64,000 nucleotides of DNA. It comes from Vibrio coralliilyticus. GTDB lineage: Bacteria > Pseudomonadota > Gammaproteobacteria > Enterobacterales > Vibrionaceae. The stretch lies in contig NZ_CP024627.1 of assembly GCF_024449095.1 (NCBI RefSeq), positions 1 to 64,000 on the forward strand. Direction: 5' to 3'. Below, in pieces: positions 48,185 to 56,164 of this stretch. The notes below the pieces were generated by a model. The model was not told where the DNA came from. It saw only the letters and a program-made list of their open reading frames with translations, and ran no database searches. The position numbers and the translations under genes were made by a program. Every line of letters begins with the position of its first letter. The first letter of the stretch is position 1.

Positions 48185-51166
48185 TTATGGTTGAAACTCC
48201 AGAAGCCTTGGTTGAGGGATCTCTTTGATTTTTGTACCGTACTTCACTTCATTTTCATTGTCAGAATTTAAACGCCATACAATAGTACCTTTAAAAAATA
48301 TCAAAAAAATCACGTCATGCATTTGCCTGTGTTCAGCTATTTCCCAAAGTAACTGGTGGCATTGATTAAAAAGTGAGTCAAAATTTTGCCTGAATAGATA
48401 ATCGTAGATATTTAGAAGTTCACCTATATCTTTATCTTTAATGCGCTCAAAAAGTCCCATTTCGACATGTGCTTGATGTTTATATATCTTAGCGCGACAT
48501 ACGTTATACTCACTTTGATCTGATTGTATTGCTTTATTGAGATTATTAATCTTCTCACTATGTGTACGTTCTCGATTAATAGTGAACAAAATGTTATTTG
48601 CCGCTGTGAAGTGACCGAACTTTCTTGCTTTTTTCTCTAATTTAACTAGGGTTTGGAAACGAAGGTCAGATGGTTTGCGCTTTGCAAGTAGAGCCTCTGT
48701 TACAATGTTCTCGACAGACTGCTTGTGGAAGTCATTTTTTCGCGATTTTGCGAGCTTAATTGCCATATCCAAGTCCGTTTTTTCAAGCAGGTATAACCTT
48801 TCTCTATAGATCATATCCTGTGTTCGTTTATCCGACTCTGGGCATAACGCTTCGCATAAATCTAAATACTTCTTTGCTTCATCATAGTTGGCTTTCATTC
48901 TATACGCACTGGACATTAGAGCATAATAGCGATGCAATTGGTCACTATCGACCTCTTTAATCACACTCAATAAACTATCTACAGCTGTAATTGTTTCAGT
49001 GAAGCGAGATGTACTTTTAAGTAAATACACATACGCTCCGCATAGAGAACATAACTTATTCATTCTTCTTAATGCCGGCTCTGTTGGCTCTCCAGTCATT
49101 TCAGCATTACGAATATTATCTCGACACTCTTCGAACGCGTTGCGAAGCAGGGTGCAGGTATTATCTTCTTCAGTATTGTACCCAGACTGTGAGATTTTTC
49201 GATTGATAGAGCTGAGCTTTACACCCCTTTTAGTTCGGGTGAGAGTAACATTCAAATACTCGTTTGATATTCTCAATACCTCTGAACGTGTCATTTTACT
49301 CAGCATATAGTCTTTGATAATAGGGTTAATTTTGACTAACTTTGAGTCCTTATCTAATTGCACTGTTGTGGCAAGTTCTAGTCTAATGAGCTCCATTGTA
49401 TGCCTAGCATGCAGGCCTGTTCCCATTTCAGCTTTACGAATGTTGGTCAACGTTTCTCCATTCTTGAGAACGGCAAGAATTTTGAGATATCTTAATACTG
49501 GCTCTTTTGACGGTTCATCGAATAACAAGTTGATCTGATTCATCGTGGTTTTAGGAATGTGCTCCGAGTGAAACGCATCATTGAACATCTCGACATCTGA
49601 AAGAACTTCTTCAACAGAGCTAACACTTAAGTAGTCCATTATTAGTTCCAGTTTCTCCACCACTCCTTCCGAGTGTTCGTATATCTGAGAGATTTGTGCA
49701 TGTGTAAAGCAGTGCTTGTCAAATCGATTGTCTAAAATAAGCTGAGTATCATTCCTATCCAGTTTTTTTAGTTCAACTTTCACCTTACCAAACTGTTTAA
49801 TGTCAACGCTTGATGTGTAGATAAAAAATACATTCTTGCGTATAACATTAAGATTCTTTGGAAGGTTAAACAAATACATCAAAGCTTCCGCATCCATGTC
49901 ACTACGAATTTTATCGAAGATAATGAAATGGACATCATCTTCACGTAGGTTAAGTAGGTAAGAAAGCTGAGACAGAGGTTGACCCGAATCCATAAGAACT
50001 TGATGGTCAATTTGTGCTTGAGAAATCACCTCTGAGCAGTTCACTCTAACGCAGTGAGTGTCTTTACCTGACACTGCGTTCATTAGCGAATAGATAAAGT
50101 CATATACACCAAACCCCAATGGTGACCTTACGAACAATGAGTTGTGTTTTGTCAACTTTTGTATTGACTTGTTTCTGGTTCGTCCACGAATTTGGCTATT
50201 GTAATGTCGCTCTGGAATGCTGTAGTAGTTAATCGTTTCTAAACGTTTTTGTTCGATGTCACGTTGCTCAATTTGTCTTTTTTTTATTGCACTGACCTGT
50301 GCCAAGGTCGCGAACACCTTATTGCAATCGATCCCCTTAAATAGCTGTATTCGACCTCGGCTCATACCATCGTTCAGACTATTTAATAACGGGGCTTCTC
50401 TTTGTTCTATAACTGCGTTATTGCCTTCGTAAAAACACCATAGGATGTTGTAGTTCAACTGAGTGTTGATAACTGCGGATGCCAAAGAGCGAGTAAAACT
50501 ATCTTCCCATCCACCATACCCCATAACCACCAAACTTTGATTACCAATTAGGTTTTGCAATGATGTTTCAATACGGTCTCTATTTGATTGCAATTGATTC
50601 GTCGTATGCATTGAGTCGCCACGCTCCCAGCTACCATGCAAATGATAAATATTGATGTTGTCGTTCACATCGTTTGGGAGCTGAGTATCTGCCACAACGC
50701 TAAAAGAGTTGAACTGAATTTCTTGATTCCTGAACTCCTCTTCAAGTAGCGTATCAAAGTTGGTTGTAATGATGTTGTTCACTACGATATTACCGTTTTT
50801 GATACTAGCAACGAAGTCTTTGATTGCTTTAGGTATACGATGTCTGCCGTTTTCGTCGATATTACTTTTCACTACTCGTTTAATGATTTCATTTACCGAC
50901 TCTTGACCACATAACCCAGCTATTAGACTAAAAGCTTGTTGGTATCTATCCTGTTCTGAAAAGCCTTGTGCTTCTTCGAAATAGAGCTCATCAACCCCTT
51001 GCTCAATTGCATATTCTTCAATAAATTCAAGAACGTCTCCAACATTTGGAATGCCGACTCCATCAGTTATTTGACTTAGTGCTGCACCAAACAAAAAAGT
51101 AGCTCCCTTACTACTATTTTTGATTCTTATGTTTAGGATACGTTCATCGTAAAAGCTAATTGACAT
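48185..51166 (-). CDS. SIR2-STAND-like protein with helical-repeat C-terminus, candidate defence NADase
   Basis: The protein has 993 residues. Residues 1 to about 290 are a SIR2 domain: FLFGAALS...GIP (loop altered from the usual GAGxS), ITTNFDTLLEEEF near 138 and YHLHGSW near 174. Residues about 310-640 look like a STAND/NB-ARC NTPase: VHFIIFDKI resembles Walker B and LLFDEP...LRYLKILAVL a winged helix. The expected P-loop reads FVRSPLGFGVYDF, without the GKT lysine. The C-terminal third is TPR-like helical repeats (ALMSSAYRMKANYDEAKKYL), a usual sensor. The plan resembles Avs-type and DSR-type SIR2 defence proteins that deplete NAD+ on phage recognition. Confidence 0.78.
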   Translation of the reverse strand: MSISFYDERILNIRIKNSSKGATFLFGAALSQITDGVGIPNVGDVLEFIEEYAIEQGVDELYFEEAQGFSEQDRYQQAFSLIAGLCGQESVNEIIKRVVKSNIDENGRHRIPKAIKDFVASIKNGNIVVNNIITTNFDTLLEEEFRNQEIQFNSFSVVADTQLPNDVNDNINIYHLHGSWERGDSMHTTNQLQSNRDRIETSLQNLIGNQSLVVMGYGGWEDSFTRSLASAVINTQLNYNILWCFYEGNNAVIEQREAPLLNSLNDGMSRGRIQLFKGIDCNKVFATLAQVSAIKKRQIEQRDIEQKRLETINYYSIPERHYNSQIRGRTRNKSIQKLTKHNSLFVRSPLGFGVYDFIYSLMNAVSGKDTHCVRVNCSEVISQAQIDHQVLMDSGQPLSQLSYLLNLREDDVHFIIFDKIRSDMDAEALMYLFNLPKNLNVIRKNVFFIYTSSVDIKQFGKVKVELKKLDRNDTQLILDNRFDKHCFTHAQISQIYEHSEGVVEKLELIMDYLSVSSVEEVLSDVEMFNDAFHSEHIPKTTMNQINLLFDEPSKEPVLRYLKILAVLKNGETLTNIRKAEMGTGLHARHTMELIRLELATTVQLDKDSKLVKINPIIKDYMLSKMTRSEVLRISNEYLNVTLTRTKRGVKLSSINRKISQSGYNTEEDNTCTLLRNAFEECRDNIRNAEMTGEPTEPALRRMNKLCSLCGAYVYLLKSTSRFTETITAVDSLLSVIKEVDSDQLHRYYALMSSAYRMKANYDEAKKYLDLCEALCPESDKRTQDMIYRERLYLLEKTDLDMAIKLAKSRKNDFHKQSVENIVTEALLAKRKPSDLRFQTLVKLEKKARKFGHFTAANNILFTINRERTHSEKINNLNKAIQSDQSEYNVCRAKIYKHQAHVEMGLFERIKDKDIGELLNIYDYLFRQNFDSLFNQCHQLLWEIAEHRQMHDVIFLIFFKGTIVWRLNSDNENEVKYGTKIKEIPQPRLLEFQP

Positions 51167-51751
51167 GTATTGCTATTGCTCCCGATAATTTGTTTTGTGG
51201 TTATTTATATTTCTTTGGGTGTTATACATAGTTATTGGCAATTCATTTATAGCATCATCATGATACTGGCTCAGTCAGTAGCTCACTCTAATGATGCAAG
51301 CTTTTTGATTAGTGCTATTTCACTGTTTCAATAACGAGTGGGTAAATTTGATGAAGAGTAGGATGTCCAAAGATGGGTTCGTGTGGGGCAACCCTGTTCC
51401 TCAACGCGAATAGCCACCAAGTCAATAGACACGGTTTAATTTGGCAATTAATCAACTAGGTACATATTGATTCATCATCAATATTTGGTCAAATACAGGC
51501 GAATGAAGCTGTGATGAACAGTAACTCTCTGTGATCAAGATGGTACGTTTTATTCGTTTTTATGAATATCCATTCATTGCGATAGATAAGGAAGCGAGAT
51601 TGAAGAGGTGGTATAAGTACTTGTTCGACTAAATACAAAAATTAACAACTTGCTTTTTCGCTAACGCCTGAAGTGATGCGTTCCACTAACTCTGACAATA
51701 TTACAAGCCTTTAATTGACAACATTTCTTGATTAGATTCGATATTAGGAAT
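51167..51751. other. Right end of the island, non-coding, with subterminal repeat
   Basis: There is no gene in 585 bases. It should contain the promoter of the SIR2 operon. A hairpin with perfect 8-bp arms (ATATTGAT / ATCAATAT, loop TCATC) lies at 51464-51484. ATTGACAA (51714-51721) followed by TTCTTGATTAG (51725-51735) lies about 17-38 bases from the end and resembles ATTGACAA...TTCTTGTTAG near the left end (24020-24043), in the same orientation. These may be recombinase-binding sites. Confidence 0.5.
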
Positions 51752-52366
51752 ATGCCAGAGTTCGAACGTAAAGTACTCGATTCGCTGCGTGAGCCATTGG
51801 AGTCTGGAGAGATCATCATTTCTCGCGCTCAGGGTAAAACTCGTTTTCCTGCTCGTTTCCAGCTGGTAGGGGCTCTCAACCCTAGCCCAACGGGCTACTA
51901 TGAAGGTAGTCAGTCGAGAGTCAATCCACAAACCATTTTACGTTATCTGAGTCGACTATCTGGTCCTTTATTGGACCGCTTTGACATGTCTTTAGAAATT
52001 CCCGCTCTACCTAAAGGAACGTTAGCCGAAGGCGGTGATCGGGGAGAACCAACGGCAGTCGTCAGGCAGAGAGTTCTTAAGGCTCGGGTTTGTATGCTGA
52101 AACGTTCGAATAAGGTTAATGCGTTGCTAGGTAGCCGTGAGATTGAAAACTATTGCCCACTTCAAAAGGAAGACGCACAGTTTCTAGAAACTGCTTTGCA
52201 TCGGCTTGGGCTATCGATACGGGCCTACCATAGAATTATAAAAGTCGCGCGCACTATTGCGGACTTAGATGGTCAGTCACAGATTGCTCGGCATCATATT
52301 GCTGAAGCCTTAGGTTATCGGGCGATGGATCGCCTGCTTAAACAACTGGCTGCGCAAGCGGTATAA
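51752..52366 (+). pseudogene. comM: comM (yifB), 3' part after the island
   Basis: The remaining 204 codons of comM run from MPEFERKVLDSLREPLESGE, which in intact ComM follows directly on the LLFLDE motif at 23912. They include the sensor/Arg-finger region (RFQLVGALNPSPTGYYEG, LSGPLLDRFDMSLEIP) and the C-terminal lid (RAYHRIIKVARTIADLDG). The sum with the 5' part is 507 codons, the normal ComM length. A frame from TTG 51728 adds eight island-derived codons. Without Walker A this fragment cannot work alone. Confidence 0.93.
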
Positions 52367-52390
52367 AAAAGCCCGCATAAGCGGGCTATC
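52364..52390 (-). terminator. Terminator after the DUF2860 gene
   Basis: The stem GCCCGC / GCGGGC with an ATAA loop at 52371-52386 has its T run on the minus strand (TTTTTT), so it mainly serves the minus-strand gene. It also ends the comM fragment region. Confidence 0.85.
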
Positions 52391-52397
52391 TCTGTAT

Positions 52398-53384
52398 TTA
52401 GAACTGGTAGCTCATCCCCACAGAGACTAGATACTGATCTTCATCGTAGAAGTCGATGTTGGCGTCCGTTTTGGAATAGCCAGCTAGTGATATCAAAGAC
52501 CAGTTTTTCCAGCCCATAAAGTCTTGATACTCATAGGCCGCGAAGAGGCTAAGTTCATCTTCATCACGTGTTTGACTATATATTGGGTTTTCCGCATCGT
52601 AAGAGCGATTGGTGTATCCAGCCGTTAAGGCTAACTGATGGCGATTCAGAATATGGAAGTAACTTAGCTCACCTCCTATTGAATCTAGAGAGTTAGCATC
52701 ACCATTGGCATCCGTTGTGATGTAAGTAATCGATGGTTGTAAGAAAGAAGTCCGGGTCAGTGGCAGACGGTAGTCACCTTTTAAGTAAATCGATGTCGCA
52801 TCGCGCTGAAGTGCATTTCGCTCAGTGGTGGTTAATGAAGTATCACTAACGCCAGACTGCTCATCTTCAATATCGCGAGTTGCGTACGCAGTATCGAGAC
52901 TGAAGTTAGAGCCCATAATGTTTTTGAACTTAAGACGAAATGCATTGCCTGTTTCGTCTGTGGTTTGACGTTCCTGACCAGTTAAAAATGGATCAGACCA
53001 AGTTTCACCCGACATAATGGTTGGCAGGAAAGAGGCATCAATCACCATGCCAGAGGCGAGCTGCTGCTTATAACCCAGTTCTAACGCTAGGGTACCGACT
53101 GCAATATCTTCACGGGCCATACCAACGTAAAATTGTTTGTCTAAATTTGTCCCAAAGGTATAGGCGAGATTACCCAATGGCAACACCAAAGAGCCACTGT
53201 CCGAAGATGCGGTTTGATTCACATCATTGATGGTTTTGTCGCCATCAGTATTAAAGTTTGAAGTAGTAGAGGCAAATCCAGCGCTGAGTGACACTCCACC
53301 ACTCAATCCTGCGTGTTCTGATAGCTGGGCCATCGTTGGAAGAGCAACGAGGGACAGAGCTATTAGAGAGAGTTTGGATTTCAT
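52398..53384 (-). CDS. DUF2860 family outer-membrane beta-barrel protein
   Basis: The 328-residue protein has a clear signal peptide (MKSKLSLIALSLVALPTMA, cleavage after about 19) and alternating hydrophobic beta strands. A C-terminal phenylalanine (VSVGMSYQF) is typical for outer-membrane barrels inserted by BamA. It matches the DUF2860 proteins common in Vibrio, whose substrate is unknown. The ribosome site AAGGAG precedes the ATG. It is monocistronic, with its own terminator. Confidence 0.82.
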   Translation of the reverse strand: MKSKLSLIALSLVALPTMAQLSEHAGLSGGVSLSAGFASTTSNFNTDGDKTINDVNQTASSDSGSLVLPLGNLAYTFGTNLDKQFYVGMAREDIAVGTLALELGYKQQLASGMVIDASFLPTIMSGETWSDPFLTGQERQTTDETGNAFRLKFKNIMGSNFSLDTAYATRDIEDEQSGVSDTSLTTTERNALQRDATSIYLKGDYRLPLTRTSFLQPSITYITTDANGDANSLDSIGGELSYFHILNRHQLALTAGYTNRSYDAENPIYSQTRDEDELSLFAAYEYQDFMGWKNWSLISLAGYSKTDANIDFYDEDQYLVSVGMSYQF

Positions 53385-53554
53385 TGAGGGTCTCCTTGTT
53401 ATGAACCTTTTGACATTTAATAAGTGGCTGTCGAACTAATCTGACCATCATTAGAGTGATTCCAATGTGGTTATGGCCTTGTATAATTACACGCTGTTTT
53501 ATTATTCATAAATGAAACGTTATAAATTCTATCTGGGATCTCATTAAAAGCGTT

Positions 53555-54439
53555 ATGTTTGCATACCTACTCCTTGTTTTGAATGTGGCTTTGGTCATCC
53601 TTAACTCAGCTTTCTGTTCACTCGTTATTTGTACCATTGCTTTGATTAAAGTCGTATTACCAACCGGTAAATGGCAAGCAAAAGGCACCGTAATGGCGAA
53701 TCGAGTAATGTGGTTATGGGCGACCATCAACTCAGGCATTCTTTCTTTATCCAATCATGTTGAGTGGGATGTGGAAGGTGGTGAAAGCCTGAGAAAAGAT
53801 GGTTGGTATTTACTGATCAGTAATCACTTAAGCTGGACTGATATCGTTGTATTGTGTTGCGTGTTTAAAGACCGCATTCCTATGCCGAAGTTTTTCCTTA
53901 AGCAACAATTACTGTATGTCCCATTTATAGGAATGGCTTGTTGGGCGCTGGATATGCCATTTATGCGCCGCTATTCCCGTGAGTACTTGATTCGCCATCC
54001 AGAAAAAAGGGGGCATGATTTAGCCACCACGCGTCGCTCTTGTGCCAAGTTCCAACATACACCGACGACGGTGGTGAACTATGTTGAAGGCACACGCTTT
54101 ACCGAGCAGAAGCAAAAAAAAAGTAAGGCGGGTTATCAACATCTTCTGCAGCCTAAGAGTGGTGGTATTGCCTACACACTAGCGGCAATGGGTGAGCAGT
54201 TTGATAATATTATTGATGTCACCTTGGCATACCCAGAAAACACCGACAAACCTTTTCGCGATATGCTGATGGGGCGAATGACCAAGATTGTTGTGCGCAC
54301 TAAGGTGTTATCTGTTGATGACAGTGTACGTGGAGATTACTTTAATGATAAGCCTTATAAGCGCCAGTTTCAGCAGTGGTTGGGAAAGGTATGGCAGGAA
54401 AAAGATGAACTGCTAAAAGAGATTTATCAAGATAAGTAG
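53555..54439 (+). CDS. yihG: Acyltransferase YihG (1-acylglycerol-3-phosphate acyltransferase family)
   Basis: The 294-residue inner-membrane protein belongs to the PlsC/LPLAT family. It has an N-terminal membrane helix (about 5-30), the catalytic NHxxxxD motif as SNHLSWTDIVVL near 89, and the substrate-binding segment YVEGTRFTEQK near 171. E. coli YihG has the same length class and start. It probably acylates lysophosphatidic acid, setting the fatty-acid composition of phospholipids. It is convergent with dsbA. Confidence 0.88.
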   Translation: MFAYLLLVLNVALVILNSAFCSLVICTIALIKVVLPTGKWQAKGTVMANRVMWLWATINSGILSLSNHVEWDVEGGESLRKDGWYLLISNHLSWTDIVVLCCVFKDRIPMPKFFLKQQLLYVPFIGMACWALDMPFMRRYSREYLIRHPEKRGHDLATTRRSCAKFQHTPTTVVNYVEGTRFTEQKQKKSKAGYQHLLQPKSGGIAYTLAAMGEQFDNIIDVTLAYPENTDKPFRDMLMGRMTKIVVRTKVLSVDDSVRGDYFNDKPYKRQFQQWLGKVWQEKDELLKEIYQDK

Positions 54440-54450
54440 CGCCTAACTAT

Positions 54451-54482
54451 ATAAAAGCAGGGAGCCTTGGCCCCCTGTGAGA
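54451..54482 (-). terminator. Weak terminator between yihG and dsbA
   Basis: The stem CAGGGaGCC / GGCcCCCTG with one mismatch at 54458-54477 is followed on the minus strand by CTTTTA. It is only moderately convincing. Confidence 0.4.
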
Positions 54483-54491
54483 ATCAAAGTA

Positions 54492-55094
54492 TTACTTCTG
54501 AGTTAGTAAGTAGTTGACCAGTTCAAAGTATTCATCAATCGTTTCGATACTCTGTGCTTGCACTAGGTACTTGTTATTGACGACTACCGCTGGAACGCCG
54601 GAAAGACCACTGTCCTTAAACTGCTTATCGAAGCGACGCACCATAGAGTCGACCGCAAAGCCTTTGAATGCGCCGTCAAATTTCTTCGCTTCAATGCCTT
54701 CATCTAAGAAAATCTGGCGTAGCTCTTCGTCATTTTTAGGTGCTTTACGCATGTTGTGGATGCGGTTAAACATCACAGGTACCATTTTGTCTTCCACTTT
54801 CAGTGCCACCATGGTCGCGTAGGCTTTGCTCATCGACTCGCCCATGCTGCCACCCATGAAAGATACGTGGTTTTTCTGGAACTTAGCGCCTTCTGGTAGC
54901 TGAGCTTTCAGTTGCTGGATGATTGGTTCAAAGGTATTACAGTGCGGACAAAAGAAAGAGAAGAACTCGGTTACCGTTGGCTTTTTTGAAGCCTCAAGAT
55001 CAAGAACTTGATAATGCTCACCTTCTTTGAATTGAGCGGCATGAGCAGAAAGGCTCAGCATAACAGTTGCGACAAGTGCAAACAGCTTTTTCAT
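54492..55094 (-). CDS. dsbA: Thiol:disulfide interchange protein DsbA
   Basis: DsbA is the periplasmic oxidase that inserts disulfide bonds into exported proteins (TcpG in V. cholerae, needed for toxin and pilus folding). The protein has 200 residues from ATG 55094, behind GGAG; the frame could extend seven codons upstream but lacks support. The signal peptide is [19 protein letters not shown], the active site FFCPHC lies near 48, and the cis-proline loop is SGVPAVV near 167. It lies just after srkA, as in E. coli, where the two genes are co-transcribed. Confidence 0.96.
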   Translation of the reverse strand: MKKLFALVATVMLSLSAHAAQFKEGEHYQVLDLEASKKPTVTEFFSFFCPHCNTFEPIIQQLKAQLPEGAKFQKNHVSFMGGSMGESMSKAYATMVALKVEDKMVPVMFNRIHNMRKAPKNDEELRQIFLDEGIEAKKFDGAFKGFAVDSMVRRFDKQFKDSGLSGVPAVVVNNKYLVQAQSIETIDEYFELVNYLLTQK

Positions 55095-55124
55095 TATTGA
55101 CTCCATGTTTGTCATTTTGGCTTC

Positions 55125-56111
55125 TTACCACTGTGGCATCAGTGAGAGTGGTGGCTCACTCAATGCCGAAATTTGTTCTTTGAAAGCTAATACTTGGCTT
55201 TCCCAATATTTTGGGTCATCGAACCACGGGAAGGCGATAGGAAAAGCAGGATCCTGCCATCTTTTTGCCAACCATGCCATATAATGCACCATACGTAGAC
55301 CGCGTAAAGGTTCAATTAGTTTCAATTCGTTAGTGTTAAAGTCATTAAATTCCTGATAGGCCTCTAAGATGATGTCCAACTGCATCAGTTTGTCTGCGCG
55401 TTCCCCGCTGAGTAGCATCCACAGATCTTGTATTGCTGGGCCACTGCGTGAGTCATCAAGGTCGACAAACATCGGGCCGTCACGCCAGAGAATGTTACCG
55501 GGATGACAATCACCATGAAGACGAATAATACTGGCTGAGTCATCCCAGTGCTGTTGTAGTGAGTCAATCAATAAGTCCAGATCATTGAAAAAGGCGTTCT
55601 CAAGATGAAATGGAATGAACGATGACTGCTGCAGAATCTTACGTGGTTGATGCAGGTATTCTTCGAGGCTGATAGTAGGTCGGTGCTGAAAGGGAGTTCG
55701 AGCGCCGACCTTATGAATTCGACCAAGAAAGCGCCCTACACCTTCGAGCTGTTCTAGGTTGTCTACTTCAAACTGGCGCCCGCCGACACTGGCGAATAAA
55801 GCAAATAGGTAGCCCTGATAGCGATGCAGTGTGTGGTTATTAATCTTAATTGGCGGGGCAACAGGAATATCGGCTTCAATCAGTTCCAGTGTAAAGTCGT
55901 GCTCTTCTTGGATTTGTTCTGAGCTCCAGCGCTCTGGACGGTAGAACTTCACCACATAGCGTTGGCGCTTTTCATCGGTAAACTGATAAACACGGTTTTC
56001 GTAACTGTTGAGTGGCAGAAAACCGGATTCAGCGCGAATGCCGATGCTTTCCAAGGCATACCACATAAAGTCAGGGGTGAGAGCATCAAAGTTAAAGGCT
56101 TGCTGGGTCAT
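55125..56111 (-). CDS. srkA: Stress response serine/threonine kinase SrkA (YihE)
   Basis: The 328 residues are identical in length to E. coli SrkA. It has an aminoglycoside-phosphotransferase-type kinase fold: the ATP lysine in RYVVKFYRPERWS near 52, the catalytic loop RLHGDCHPGNILW near 199, and the metal-binding DLDDSRSGPA near 216. The kinase limits stress-induced cell death, and its substrates are poorly known. dsbA follows after 30 bases on the same strand. Confidence 0.93.
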   Translation of the reverse strand: MTQQAFNFDALTPDFMWYALESIGIRAESGFLPLNSYENRVYQFTDEKRQRYVVKFYRPERWSSEQIQEEHDFTLELIEADIPVAPPIKINNHTLHRYQGYLFALFASVGGRQFEVDNLEQLEGVGRFLGRIHKVGARTPFQHRPTISLEEYLHQPRKILQQSSFIPFHLENAFFNDLDLLIDSLQQHWDDSASIIRLHGDCHPGNILWRDGPMFVDLDDSRSGPAIQDLWMLLSGERADKLMQLDIILEAYQEFNDFNTNELKLIEPLRGLRMVHYMAWLAKRWQDPAFPIAFPWFDDPKYWESQVLAFKEQISALSEPPLSLMPQW

Positions 56112-56116
56112 AAATA

Positions 56117-56142
56117 AAAAGGGCTCATTGCTGAGCCCTTTT
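56117..56142 (-). terminator. Terminator of ccoG
   Basis: AAAAGGGCTCA and TGAGCCCTTTT form a perfect 11-bp stem around TTGC. It lies between ccoG and srkA, both on the minus strand, so srkA must have its own promoter or rely on readthrough. Confidence 0.88.
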
Positions 56143-56164
56143 CCATATTTTAGGTAGAGTGCCG

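Larger units (their letters stand above)
23913..51751. mobile_element. Genomic island of about 27.8 kb inserted in comM
   Basis: The island begins directly after the comM codon GAA (23910-23912) and ends before the codon for the next comM residue (51752). The interior is visibly AT-richer, has many intergenic gaps and changes strand often, unlike the compact core on both sides. The left end holds three tyrosine recombinases plus a small protein in one overlapping block. The rest is cargo resembling defence and competition modules. No conjugation, phage structural or DDE transposase genes were found. comM is a known insertion hotspot, for example for AbaR islands in Acinetobacter, which use a different transposition machinery. 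Confidence 0.92.

Noticed and set aside
23901..51732. Direct repeat TTTCTTGAT in comM at 23901-23909 and near the right island end at 51724-51732, as a duplicated att site
   Set aside because: Recombination there would leave a TAG stop and 20 extra bases in comM. The reading frame is restored only if the junctions are after 23912 and before 51752, so the 9-bp match is more likely part of a binding motif or chance.
51167..51751. tRNA gene or fragment as attachment site
   Set aside because: No tRNA-like cloverleaf or T-loop sequence at either end; the target is the coding sequence of comM.
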